DNA of 61,672 nucleotides from Bacteroidaceae bacterium (GCA_017649485.1 JAGCGS010000024.1:1-61672); one strand, 5' to 3'. Shown: positions 16,520-24,626, counted from the stretch's first letter. Program-made: numbers and translations. The notes: generated from the sequence alone by a model not told the origin.

Positions 16520-16821
16520 TTATTCAATTAATTGTCTCGCTACATCAAAAAACCGTGATTGCGAAGAAGGGTTGGTAATGAAAACAGCAATAGGAAACTG
16601 CTGACCATTATCCAATATAATAATACCCACATCGCAGTTGCCTGACGGCTGACCTGATGGAAAGCGTCTGGAATTTTCTTCTCAAATACAACAGGCTTGA
16701 TGATTCTTTCTACATATTTGTCCCAGAACTTAGGGCACTCTTCCTCACCTTTACAAAAAGTGATTTCCTTGGCTATACCAATTAGCTGAACTTGTTCCAG
16801 GCTGATAATTTCATGTTTCAT
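16520..16821 (-). pseudogene. Chimeric remnant: 5' GyrI-like domain joined to 3' class A beta-lactamase-like tail
   Basis: From the ATG at 16821 the first 55 or so codons (MKHEIISLEQVQLIGIAKEI...KIPDAFHQ) match the start of the intact gene at 9906-10814. The similarity then stops. In another minus-strand frame the remaining sequence reads CDVGIIILDNGQQFPIAVFI and then a helix ending FFDVARQLIE before a TAA at 16520-16522. That last segment resembles the final strand and helix of class A beta-lactamases or related serine hydrolases. The two parts are out of frame, so neither can be functional. The beta-lactamase reading is by eye only. Confidence 0.65.
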
Positions 16822-16857
16822 ATTTCTTGTTTGTTTAATAGAATGATTCATTTTACC

Positions 16858-17253
16858 TTAACTATCATACTTCAGAGATATCACTGTTTCAACTAATCCA
16901 AGCACGAAATAGAGGTTGCTCATGGGGTTGAAACCCCATATCCACCATTCAAGTGTAGTCCAAAGTATCAGGATGATGCCACAGGTAACTGCCACATAGG
17001 ACGCATAACGATGCTTTTTGAACAGTAGAAATGATGCCACCAACTGAGGAATGCCAATCAACAGGAAGAGTACAAAGCCAGATGGGATGAAATTCCTGAA
17101 AAACACATCTGGCCAAGGCATCTTCTCCTTTAACGGATCCAGCAGCAACTCTCCTCCCCAACTCTCAAGCATGGGGTTTGTCCACATCATCACAGCTCCA
17201 ACTATAGCGCTGATTCCTATAAACAACGTCAATATCTTCAGTAGCTTTATCAT
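16858..17253 (-). CDS. Small four-helix membrane protein of unknown function
   Basis: 131 residues with about four membrane segments (LLKILTLFIGISAIVGAVMM; FVLFLLIGIPQLVASFLLF; YASYVAVTCGIILILW; LYFVLGLVETVISL). Between the first two there is a soluble loop with PWPDVFFRNFIPSG. I do not recognise a family. It starts 22 bp after the decayed acyltransferase copy and ends next to the chimeric pseudogene, so it is an intact gene between two remnants. Confidence 0.65.
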   Translation of the reverse strand: MIKLLKILTLFIGISAIVGAVMMWTNPMLESWGGELLLDPLKEKMPWPDVFFRNFIPSGFVLFLLIGIPQLVASFLLFKKHRYASYVAVTCGIILILWTTLEWWIWGFNPMSNLYFVLGLVETVISLKYDS

Positions 17254-17274
17254 ATCTGTAAACGATAAATATAT

Positions 17275-17748
17275 TTACAACACCTTCTTTATGCCAGGAA
17301 TCATCCGAACTAACCAAGTGACACAAACGATACGATGGTGATTACTATACCAATAAACATGAACTTGTCAAAGGCTCCCACTGAAAAACAACAGGCTCTC
17401 CACAAACCACATGTGATCAATCTCAAGTCTGCCAGACAACATGGATAGCAAGCCACCCATCAAGAGCAACGGAATGCCTAAACGCACCAGTTTCTTTTGT
17501 GTAAACCGCCATACCCCCTGCTTGTCAAAGCTGTAAGGCACAAAATAGCCTGAAATAAGAAAGAACAAGCCCATGAAGAATGTTGCGTTGGTAGAGAAAA
17601 AATGCCAGATCCAAGGCATCACTACAGCTGGATTGCTGGGTTTGTAAGCCCATGCTCCTCCATCGCCATAAGCCTGACCGGCATGGTGGAAAATGACCAA
17701 GACAGTCAAGCACACCTTTAGGTTGTCTAAATATAAAACATGCTTCAT
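17275..17748 (-). pseudogene. Acyltransferase 3 pseudogene with large internal deletion
   Basis: From the ATG at 17748 the first 120 or so codons (YLDNLKVCLTVLVIFHHAGQ onward) match the intact acyltransferase at 11897-12916. At about 17385 the sequence jumps to the last 36 codons of that protein, seen out of frame as VGAFDKFMFIGIVITI and, after one more frameshift, WLVRMIPGIKKVL with its TAA at 17275-17277. About 185 codons in the middle are missing. The intact gene ends MGAFGKFMFIGGVITI...LRIIPGVKKVL. Confidence 0.88.
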
Positions 17749-18821
17749 TTAGTTTTAGAGAGTTTAAAGAAGAAAGGATTGTTGAAATGACGACGGGAAT
17801 AATAAGTGACGGAAGGGTTAGTCAGATCCATCACCATTGTCCAAAGCGTTCCACCTACAACTGCGTTAGGGTCTTTGGGCTCCTGTGCCACTGACATAAT
17901 GGTTTCCATGAGCTGTTGACCATTCATCACGCCACCAGCTTCATTATATTGCTCCATAATCTTCTCGTGACGATGGTCGGTCTCATCCAGTCCAAACTCG
18001 TACTTTTCTTTACACAAATAATGATTGGTTACGAAGGGCGTGTCTGTCACTATCATTTCATTACCTACATACTCCACAACAACGCTTCTGCCAGAGGCAT
18101 CGGCGATAGCCAGATGATAGGCTGCACCTGGGTCGGAATGCATGTCGATACTTTTGAGCAATTCTATGGCCTCACTAACATTTGCTGCGTTTTTCAATAA
18201 AAATTGTGTGGCAGATGTTGTAGTAAGGTCTGGCTTAAAGGTTTGCTGGTTTGTCTCTTCTTCATCTCCTGCTTCGAGCACGGCTATGGCGAGTCCTTTC
18301 TCATTGAAACCATCTAAAGCTAAAAACAGTCCTGCCAATGCCATGTATTGGTTAGTGAACCCCTCAGGTATATAGCCTTCTCCAAAGCCAAAGAAATCCA
18401 CAGAGAATGTGGTAACGGATTCATACCCGGCGTTGGGAATAGTATGCAGAATCAAACCTGTGCCATAAGGATAATCAAAGTTTCTGGCCATCATAACGCC
18501 TCTCTCGGGTGTGTTTACGGTTAGTGTTGAGCAACCTACAGGCATAATAGGTGGATTGATTTCTGCAGTATTGCTGAATCCCCTCGACAGAAACTTGGCA
18601 ATATACGGAGAAAGCTGGCTGATGTTCTCGCTTCCTCCGAGTTTCATCAGTTCATTAAAACCGTCATCGCCCTTGTACTCCATATAGTAGAGCCCTTCAT
18701 CGAGTTTCTCTACAGAAAGGGCTCCCTTTACCAGAGGACCGAAAGTTACCCATAGAAACACAGCAGAAACGACAACCAGTCCCAGTACACTTAAAAGTGC
18801 TATTTTTAGTTCTTTCTTCAT
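17745..18821 (-). CDS. Ntn-hydrolase, linear amide C-N hydrolase / C45-like family, membrane-anchored
   Basis: 358 residues from the ATG at 18821 (MKKELKIALL); a GTG at 18830 is also in frame. One N-terminal membrane helix (about 8-28) anchors a periplasmic domain. The likely nucleophile is Cys97 in MPVGCSTLTV, followed by RGVMMARNFDYPYG, the Arg/Asp pattern of choloylglycine hydrolase and acid-ceramidase-like enzymes; VVVEYVGNEMIV and FVTNHYL also fit. These enzymes usually cut themselves just before the Cys and hydrolyse amides such as bile salts, N-acyl amino acids or penicillin V. The substrate here is unknown. It overlaps the acyltransferase pseudogene by 4 bp. Confidence 0.82.
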   Translation of the reverse strand: MKKELKIALLSVLGLVVVSAVFLWVTFGPLVKGALSVEKLDEGLYYMEYKGDDGFNELMKLGGSENISQLSPYIAKFLSRGFSNTAEINPPIMPVGCSTLTVNTPERGVMMARNFDYPYGTGLILHTIPNAGYESVTTFSVDFFGFGEGYIPEGFTNQYMALAGLFLALDGFNEKGLAIAVLEAGDEEETNQQTFKPDLTTTSATQFLLKNAANVSEAIELLKSIDMHSDPGAAYHLAIADASGRSVVVEYVGNEMIVTDTPFVTNHYLCKEKYEFGLDETDHRHEKIMEQYNEAGGVMNGQQLMETIMSVAQEPKDPNAVVGGTLWTMVMDLTNPSVTYYSRRHFNNPFFFKLSKTK

Positions 18822-18850
18822 AGACCTCACTTGCTAAAAGGTATTATTTA

Positions 18851-20104
18851 TTAATACTGTTCCACAAAGTCACGTACCAGACGGAAGACAGGTTCGTAAC
18901 TGTCAAAGCGGACGGTCTTATAAGTGTCGAAAATCGTGTGGTAATACTGGAAGGCATCGCCATTTTCGTTTTCTAAGAAAATGCAAGGGACATGGCGTGA
19001 GGCAAATGGATAGTGGTCGCTGTTGGCAGCCAACTCACCACGGTTCAAAGCTTTAAAATGGTGCTTTTGGTTGTTGATTTGTTCAAACAGCGCAAAACCA
19101 CTCATGCCTTCTTCGCTCACCTCACAGTACTGATCAGGGTTATTGTCACCGATCATATCGATGTTGAACAAGTACTTGATTTGTTCCAACGGCACTATTG
19201 GGTTGTTGGCAAAATATTCTGAACCTCGCAGATTGGCGTCCTCCCCAGAGAAGGCTATAAAATACATATCATAAGGAGGTCTGTTTTTGGCATAATGGGC
19301 AGCCAAAGTTACGATGGCAGCAGTGCCAGAGGCGTTGTCATTGGCACCAGCATAAAAGATTTTCTTGCCAAGATTACCTAAGTGGTCATAATGGGCGGTG
19401 AAGACATAACAGCTGTCATGCCGTTCACCCTCTATCTTGGCGATTACATTGAAACACTCATAGTCCTTCAAGAAATGATTATCCACATTTACCCGAACGG
19501 TTTTCACCCCTTCGATGGCTTCTGGTGTTACCCAGATGATGGGTTTGTCAACTACCCGATGGCCGTATGCCTTGAAGAACTTAATGGGAGCCTCCCAGGT
19601 GTAGATGAGTCCTGCATTAGGAAATTCACCATTCTTCTGAAGACGTGAGAAAGCATCACTATGTCGATAAGTGAACCAAAACTCGCAAGCAACAAGGCAG
19701 TTGGCATTTTCGGGCTTCGCCAAGTCGGCAAACATACGATCAGCATCAAAATTCAGCGTATCAACATGATATACAGGAAATACTCCTTTTACACCTGGCG
19801 AGTATTCACGCATAGAGAAATCTACACCTGCACGCAGTTTCTTTCCGTCTGCCCACATCTCCATTTTACCGCTAAAAGTATTGATATCCAACTTGAAAGG
19901 CTGGCAAGTTACCTCATCTGAACCAGCCTTCTCAAACTCTTTCTGCAGATATTTGCCTGCTTTATTGGCTCCATTCTTGGCATAGCCTCGACCTTGGTAT
20001 TTGACTGAGCTTAGTTCCTTGACAATGCGTTTGTAATGCGACAAATCTTGCGCATACAGCTGTATGGTAGCTAAAGCCAGCAGTATCAACAATAATCTTT
20101 TCAT
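18851..20104 (-). CDS. M28-family zinc metallopeptidase, secreted
   Basis: 417 residues from MKRLLLILLALATIQLYAQ, a type I signal peptide. The M28 aminopeptidase zinc ligands are all present: His in TAHYDHLG, the bridging Asp in GANDNASGTA, Glu-Asp in FSGEDANLRG, Asp in FNIDMIGDN and His in QYYHTIFDTY. A protease-associated-like insert precedes the catalytic part. It should trim peptides or amino-acid conjugates in the periplasm or outside. It has its own TATCTTTG -7 box (20120-20127) and lies 20-30 bp upstream of the Ntn-hydrolase gene, so the two may be cotranscribed. Confidence 0.92.
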   Translation of the reverse strand: MKRLLLILLALATIQLYAQDLSHYKRIVKELSSVKYQGRGYAKNGANKAGKYLQKEFEKAGSDEVTCQPFKLDINTFSGKMEMWADGKKLRAGVDFSMREYSPGVKGVFPVYHVDTLNFDADRMFADLAKPENANCLVACEFWFTYRHSDAFSRLQKNGEFPNAGLIYTWEAPIKFFKAYGHRVVDKPIIWVTPEAIEGVKTVRVNVDNHFLKDYECFNVIAKIEGERHDSCYVFTAHYDHLGNLGKKIFYAGANDNASGTAAIVTLAAHYAKNRPPYDMYFIAFSGEDANLRGSEYFANNPIVPLEQIKYLFNIDMIGDNNPDQYCEVSEEGMSGFALFEQINNQKHHFKALNRGELAANSDHYPFASRHVPCIFLENENGDAFQYYHTIFDTYKTVRFDSYEPVFRLVRDFVEQY

Positions 20105-20119
20105 ATTCTTTTTTTCTTG

Positions 20120-20127
20120 CAAAGATA
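20120..20127 (-). promoter_or_regulatory. -7 box for the M28 peptidase gene
   Basis: Minus-strand TATCTTTG, 15 bp upstream of the ATG at 20104. It fits the Bacteroidetes TAnnTTTG consensus; no clear TTTG lies at the expected -33 position. Confidence 0.5.
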
Positions 20128-20163
20128 CAATTTATTTTATAATCACTATCTTTCGATGGGCTA

Positions 20164-20188
20164 AGATTGCGGGACAAGCCCGCAATCT
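20164..20188 (-). terminator. GC-rich hairpin after the outer-membrane barrel gene
   Basis: A perfect 10-bp inverted repeat (AGATTGCGGG, loop of five, CCCGCAATCT) directly after the stop at 20191. No U-tract follows, so it may be a transcript-end stabiliser or weak terminator separating the receptor operon from the M28 gene. Confidence 0.45.
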
Positions 20189-20190
20189 GG

Positions 20191-22563
20191 TTACATTCTC
20201 GACTTTTGGTCGGCTCCCGCACCTGTGCCACGGTATTTACTCTGTGCAGCATTGAAGGTATAGCGGATAGAGAGCTTCACTTTCTGGGAGTCCATCATGT
20301 TGATTTGGGACATGGTAAGGCTACCAAAATCGCTATATGCATTGACGTGAGCCGTACGAGTGAGGTCTTTTCCTTCTAAACGGAGTATCAGAGAATTGTC
20401 TTTCAGGAAAGTTTTCTGCACAGCAGCCGAAAGGTCGAAATACACATTCTTCATATATATGTTTTGTGAGTATCCCTTAGTCTGGAGTAAGCCACCTAAT
20501 TCTAATTGCCAGCCACCATCCAATCTGAGGGTGTTGTTCAGCTGCATCACGCCAATAGGCTTGTCGTTAAACCTGGTCTTCCGGGTGCCAGTAGCTATGC
20601 GTGGATCTGGCGCATTGATGGTGAGCCACTGTTTTTGAATACCCAAGGTATAGCTCATGGTCCAAGGACCGATGGTGTGGTTCAACATGCCATATACTAC
20701 TAACATGCGGAATGGAGTTTCGATGTTACGAGGCTTAACCAGTACAACACCCTCGTCATTGTATGGTGATGACCATACCATCATAGGGTCGTTGGTGCGT
20801 GAGTAGTTCACCATGAAAGTGAGGAACTTCCATACTGCTGTGGCACTGATGTTATGAATCAACTCTGGCTGCAACTGTGCATTACCACTTTGCAACAGAT
20901 AACGGTTGTCGTAGCTGATGGCACTGGAAAGCTGGGAGTAGTTGGGACGGCGAGTCCTGGCACTATAATTCAACATTAGTTGCATTTTGCCCACGTGGGC
21001 TGCAAAGGAAATGGTGGGGAACCAGTTGCCATAGTTGCGAGTTAGGTTGTTCTTTGGTGTCAAAGCATCTTCATAAGTGTAATGCACATTCTCATAACGG
21101 ATTCCGGCGCTGATTTGTCCAACCTTTGGCAGGTTAAAACCATAGTTGGCGAAGCCTGCATAGATATCTTCACTTACTTCGGCTTTGGAAGCAGGAATAT
21201 CAATGCCTGTAATGGTATAATTGTCATCCCTGCGAGAGAAAGATTCTTCAGTCCCTACTTGTAGTTGTCCTTTCCAAATTGGATAAGATACAATTGCTTT
21301 AGCTGCATAGAGACGACCTGAGTTATCGCTCTGGCTATGAATCTCTGCATCATGTGTCATAGCGCTTGTCTCTTTGGAAACGGAATTTTTGGAATCATCG
21401 GAACCATAATAATCCAAATTTACGTCAATACCCATTTTGGTGCCGATAGTACCATTGTAATAGAGGTTTACGCCAATGTTGTACGGCTTTTTGTCACCTA
21501 TGCGATCGTAAGAAGTGGTTTCAAGTTTGTCGGCCAATTTGCCATCTTCATAGACAACATCGTATATCGGCATATTTACTTTGTGAGATAGTTGTGTACC
21601 CCACTCAAATTTACCACCTACAAAATGCTTGTCGTCAATCTGCCAGTTCAAGCCCGCATTGCCATATAGGTTCTGACCTTTGTAAGCACCCACCATGTTG
21701 CTGTTGTCTTCAATTACGTGCTTAGCAAAAGTGATTTTCTTAATATTACTTTCTTGCAGCGAAGTGTTCTTGGCATAGTTTACACCCGCAAAGAAGTCAA
21801 CACCCCCTGTACGATAGTTCATGTTGAAGGCTCCTGATGCATCGTTACCCCCTGTCCAATGTAGCGACTGGGCATCGGAAGCGTTGAGGTTGAAGCCGAA
21901 GCCATCACCCTGACGGCGAATGGTACGTATGCGTACCACACTGCGTACAGTGGCATCATATTGTGCACCTGGGTTGGTAATCACTTCTACGCTTTGTATT
22001 TCGTTACTCTGCAAACGGTTTAGTTCGGTGTTGTCAGTCATTTTGCGACCATTGATATAAATTAAAGGTGAGCCTTTGCCCATAACTTCTAAACCGTCTT
22101 GCTTCTTGATGATTCCTGGTGTCTTGGCAAGCACATCATTGGCTGTACCAGCATTTTCGAGTACAGAGCCTTTGATGTTTGTTTGTAAACCTTCGCCTGT
22201 CAGCTTTGTCTTGGGCAGTTGTGTCTTAACAACCACTTCTCCCAACATCTGTGAATCTTCTGTAAGTACGATGTTGAGTCCGTCGGCTACTGGCTGATAT
22301 TCTGTCTCAAAACCTATGCATGACACTTGCAGCAGTCCGTCATTCTTATTTGTAACAATCTTGAATGCTCCTTCCTCATTTGTCACAGCTCCTTGTATGA
22401 AAGCAGAGTCGGGAAGTGACAACAGCACCACATTTACGTAAGGGATTGGAGTGCCTTGTGCGTCTGTGACTTTTCCGCCTATGTCATGTGTCTTAGCGGA
22501 AGCAAAAAGTGTCATCATCATTGCAGCCATCAATGCTGCCATTTTTATAACTATATTCTTCAT
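20191..22563 (-). CDS. TonB-dependent-receptor-like outer-membrane barrel with carboxypeptidase-regulatory domain
   Basis: 790 residues from MKNIVIKMAALMAAMM, a signal peptide. Residues about 25-105 form a carboxypeptidase-regulatory-like domain (IGGKVTDAQGTPIPYVNVVL...AFKIVTNKNDGLLQVSCIGF). A plug-like domain follows (VLAKTPGIIKKQDGLEVMGK, PLIYINGRKM, QSVEVITNPGAQYDA), then a barrel to the C-terminus ending in SIRYTFN. This is the outer-membrane protein beta-barrel family type common in Bacteroidetes without a SusD partner; the substrate is unknown. It starts 51 bp after the LiaF-like gene and is probably cotranscribed with it from the LytTR-linked promoter. Confidence 0.88.
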   Translation of the reverse strand: MKNIVIKMAALMAAMMMTLFASAKTHDIGGKVTDAQGTPIPYVNVVLLSLPDSAFIQGAVTNEEGAFKIVTNKNDGLLQVSCIGFETEYQPVADGLNIVLTEDSQMLGEVVVKTQLPKTKLTGEGLQTNIKGSVLENAGTANDVLAKTPGIIKKQDGLEVMGKGSPLIYINGRKMTDNTELNRLQSNEIQSVEVITNPGAQYDATVRSVVRIRTIRRQGDGFGFNLNASDAQSLHWTGGNDASGAFNMNYRTGGVDFFAGVNYAKNTSLQESNIKKITFAKHVIEDNSNMVGAYKGQNLYGNAGLNWQIDDKHFVGGKFEWGTQLSHKVNMPIYDVVYEDGKLADKLETTSYDRIGDKKPYNIGVNLYYNGTIGTKMGIDVNLDYYGSDDSKNSVSKETSAMTHDAEIHSQSDNSGRLYAAKAIVSYPIWKGQLQVGTEESFSRRDDNYTITGIDIPASKAEVSEDIYAGFANYGFNLPKVGQISAGIRYENVHYTYEDALTPKNNLTRNYGNWFPTISFAAHVGKMQLMLNYSARTRRPNYSQLSSAISYDNRYLLQSGNAQLQPELIHNISATAVWKFLTFMVNYSRTNDPMMVWSSPYNDEGVVLVKPRNIETPFRMLVVYGMLNHTIGPWTMSYTLGIQKQWLTINAPDPRIATGTRKTRFNDKPIGVMQLNNTLRLDGGWQLELGGLLQTKGYSQNIYMKNVYFDLSAAVQKTFLKDNSLILRLEGKDLTRTAHVNAYSDFGSLTMSQINMMDSQKVKLSIRYTFNAAQSKYRGTGAGADQKSRM

Positions 22564-22614
22564 TGTTGTAGTAAATTTATAATATGGTGCCTCATGCTTA
22601 TTGTCAGTAATCAA

Positions 22615-23388
22615 TCAATTATTAATTGTCACTCCTCCAAGAATATTGCTGGCTATGATATGAAGGCATGGAGCTTTTGGGTCGGTGCATCTAAAAGTTT
22701 TGTTGCCAACACTTCCGATAAAACTGCGACTTTTCACCTCTATGTTAATGTTGGTGGGAACAAATAATTCTACGCCTCCAAAGCAAGTGCGAATGTCTAT
22801 CTCTTCATCCTCTGTTATTGTAGCATTGCGTAAGTCCATGCGTATGCCACCACAATTAGCTGTCAGATATGCACCGTGAAAAGGCTCACCATGATAAATG
22901 TACTCATCGCCACCCAAGCTGACAGAACAGCTTATTCTCTTGCCTTCCTCACTGATGGGTAAAGGACGTTGTAGCCATTGGTCTTTGCTCTTTATAAACC
23001 CATCAATAATTAACCAGATGCCCAAGTATAACATGACGCAAATGGCTACATAGATTTCCAAAGGATTCGTTTGAATCTTATCCAGCCAGTTGATATGAAT
23101 AAGACCCCACATGTTTGCCAGTTTGAGCAAGCTTGGAACAACGAGGAGGATTCCGATAATTCCCTTTATTTTCAAAAATAAATACTTGTTGCGAATCTCA
23201 CCTCCCTTGAGGTCGCTGATGATTAGGTTTATGCCAACAAATATTAATATGAAAATGGCGAAGTACATACCCCATGGATCTTCTGTTACTCTATCAAGCC
23301 AACTCAAGTGCATAATACCCCACATGGTTGCCAATTTCAGAATACTGGCAACAACCAAAATCATTCCGATAAAACCTCTTGCTTTCAT
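22615..23388 (-). CDS. LiaF-like membrane protein with tandemly duplicated helix module
   Basis: 257 residues. The first 130 residues hold two copies of the same two-helix module: RGFIGMILVVASILKLATMW...LSWLDRV and KGIIGILLVVPSLLKLANMW...INWLDKI. The C-terminal 110 residues match the LiaF/YvqF C-terminal domain, a right-handed beta-helix-like fold: GGIRMDLRNATI, DIRTCFGGVELFVPTNINIE and IIASNILGGVTI. LiaF-type proteins inhibit cell-envelope stress signalling in Firmicutes. It is divergent from a LytTR regulator and shares its operator region, so a partner role is plausible but inferred. Confidence 0.82.
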   Translation of the reverse strand: MKARGFIGMILVVASILKLATMWGIMHLSWLDRVTEDPWGMYFAIFILIFVGINLIISDLKGGEIRNKYLFLKIKGIIGILLVVPSLLKLANMWGLIHINWLDKIQTNPLEIYVAICVMLYLGIWLIIDGFIKSKDQWLQRPLPISEEGKRISCSVSLGGDEYIYHGEPFHGAYLTANCGGIRMDLRNATITEDEEIDIRTCFGGVELFVPTNINIEVKSRSFIGSVGNKTFRCTDPKAPCLHIIASNILGGVTINN

Positions 23389-23462
23389 AATTCTTTTTTT
23401 ATTGTTAGACGTAATATTTTATTGGTAAGTTGCAGTCACAATGTGTGTGACTTTCTCTGTTA

Positions 23463-23494
23463 CAAAGGTATGATGAGCTTAAAGAACCTCCAAA
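23463..23494 (-). promoter_or_regulatory. Promoter of the LiaF-like/TonB operon
   Basis: Minus-strand -33 box TTTG (23491-23494), 20-bp spacer and -7 box TACCTTTG (23463-23470). The box spacing and the distance to the upstream repeat element are identical to those at 14679-14710. Confidence 0.8.
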
Positions 23495-23552
23495 TATTAG
23501 GGATATATGGCTGTGGTTTGTGATGAATGACGTGTTTCTGTGATGAATTACG
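23495..23552. promoter_or_regulatory. Putative LytTR operator, copy 2 (three 20-bp-period repeats)
   Basis: Plus-strand repeats start at 23497 (TTAGGGATATAT), 23517 (TTTGTGATGAAT) and 23537 (TCTGTGATGAAT), each exactly 20 bp after the last. The second and third lie in near-identical 16-bp units ending GACGTG and TACGTG. The first 39 bp match 14711-14749. The element sits between two divergent promoters, so one regulator could control the LiaF-like operon and its own gene. Confidence 0.65.
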
Positions 23553-23562
23553 TGATGAATGG

Positions 23563-23593
23563 TTTGCTGTGACATTTTTTTGTCATATATTTG
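23563..23593 (+). promoter_or_regulatory. Promoter of the LytTR regulator gene
   Basis: TTTG (23563-23566), 19-bp spacer, TATATTTG (23586-23593): a full Bacteroidetes consensus. The ATG at 23602 lies only 8 bp further, so the mRNA would be leaderless or nearly so. Confidence 0.8.
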
Positions 23594-23601
23594 CAGCCGA
23601 G

Positions 23602-24555
23602 ATGAATAAAAAGACAAAGGAGATATTAAAAGTTCGCGCCATTAGTTCTGCTTTCGTAGTATTGGCTTTGGCTATTTTCAAACCCTTCGGACTTTCCGCG
23701 TGGGCATGGGAGGGGTATTTTCACCTATTGAGTTTTTTCGTATTGGGTGTAATGGTATGCTTGTTGTCTGATCTTATTATGAAATATGTGGTTAGGATGC
23801 CGCAGACAGATACTTTAGGAGCCGATTATATCATTCGACGCAATCTCTGGTTTCAATTTATTAATACGCCTCTAATTGCCTTGATGATTTGCTTATATCG
23901 TCACTTCCTGATGAGCGACAAGGTTGAGGGCAACCTACTTTCTTGGAGTAATTTTTTAGAAACACTATTTATCATTGCTTTCTGTTCTTTTGCCATTGGA
24001 CTATATTGGCGCTTTAAGTTCCGAAGTCAATACCTGACGATGGAATTGGAGGAAACACGCATGATGAATGAGCAGTTGAAAAAGATGCAGCAAGAAGCGG
24101 ATCAGCTGGCGAAGGATGCTGCAGAGGTAAAGACTAAAGTCGATGAGCCCGTTAAAGAGCAACAGCTCTCTGCTCATGAAGAGGGTTTACATTCCATTTC
24201 AAGTGTCCAACCTTCTTTTCATTTAATACTTTCAGGCTCTACCAGTGATACGGTTGCCTTATACATCCCTGACTTGCTTTATGTAGAAGCTGTAGGGAAT
24301 TATGTAAAAATCTATCAAGTGAAAGATGGCAAAGTGCATTCGGATATGCTTCGTGCCACCTTAAAACAAATGGAAGATGATTTACGTTCATATTCAATGA
24401 TTGTACGCTGTCATCGTGCATTTTTGGTGAATCTACAGCAAGTAGAGCAGATCGTTTCCAAATCAGGCAACATGCAGCTTTACATCAAGCATTGTCATGA
24501 ATATCTACCTGTTTCTCGCACTAATTCTGTACAGGTCAAAGAGGCACTGAGGTAA
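23602..24555 (+). CDS. Membrane-anchored LytTR-family transcriptional regulator
   Basis: 317 residues from MNKKTKEILKVRAISSAFV; this ATG directly follows the promoter, and upstream in-frame ATGs lie inside it. About four membrane helices span residues 15-145, followed by a charged coiled coil (about 150-200, MELEETRMMNEQLKKMQQEA and onward) and a C-terminal LytTR DNA-binding domain (about 220-317) with LLYVEAVGNYVKIY, MIVRCHRAFLVNLQQVEQI and EYLPVSRTNSVQV. There is no receiver domain, so signals probably enter through the membrane part. It is divergent from the LiaF-like operon and preceded by direct repeats with a 20-bp period. Confidence 0.92.
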   Translation: MNKKTKEILKVRAISSAFVVLALAIFKPFGLSAWAWEGYFHLLSFFVLGVMVCLLSDLIMKYVVRMPQTDTLGADYIIRRNLWFQFINTPLIALMICLYRHFLMSDKVEGNLLSWSNFLETLFIIAFCSFAIGLYWRFKFRSQYLTMELEETRMMNEQLKKMQQEADQLAKDAAEVKTKVDEPVKEQQLSAHEEGLHSISSVQPSFHLILSGSTSDTVALYIPDLLYVEAVGNYVKIYQVKDGKVHSDMLRATLKQMEDDLRSYSMIVRCHRAFLVNLQQVEQIVSKSGNMQLYIKHCHEYLPVSRTNSVQVKEALR

Positions 24556-24574
24556 TTCATTTTTTCAGTTTAAT

Positions 24575-24605
24575 ATTGCTCATCTAAATTTTAGTTGTAT
24601 CTTTG
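24575..24605 (+). promoter_or_regulatory. Promoter of the NlpC/P60 gene
   Basis: ATTG at 24575-24578, 19-bp spacer and TATCTTTG at 24598-24605. The ATG at 24627 lies 21 bp downstream. Confidence 0.75.
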
Positions 24606-24626
24606 CATGTCTTTATTATAAAAGCT

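Noticed and set aside
9238-17748. Integron-type cassette array, suggested by many small acetyltransferase and hydrolase genes in one direction
   Set aside because: Many genes overlap by 4 bp, leaving no room for attC sites; no integrase is present, and the remnants are explained better by duplication and deletion.
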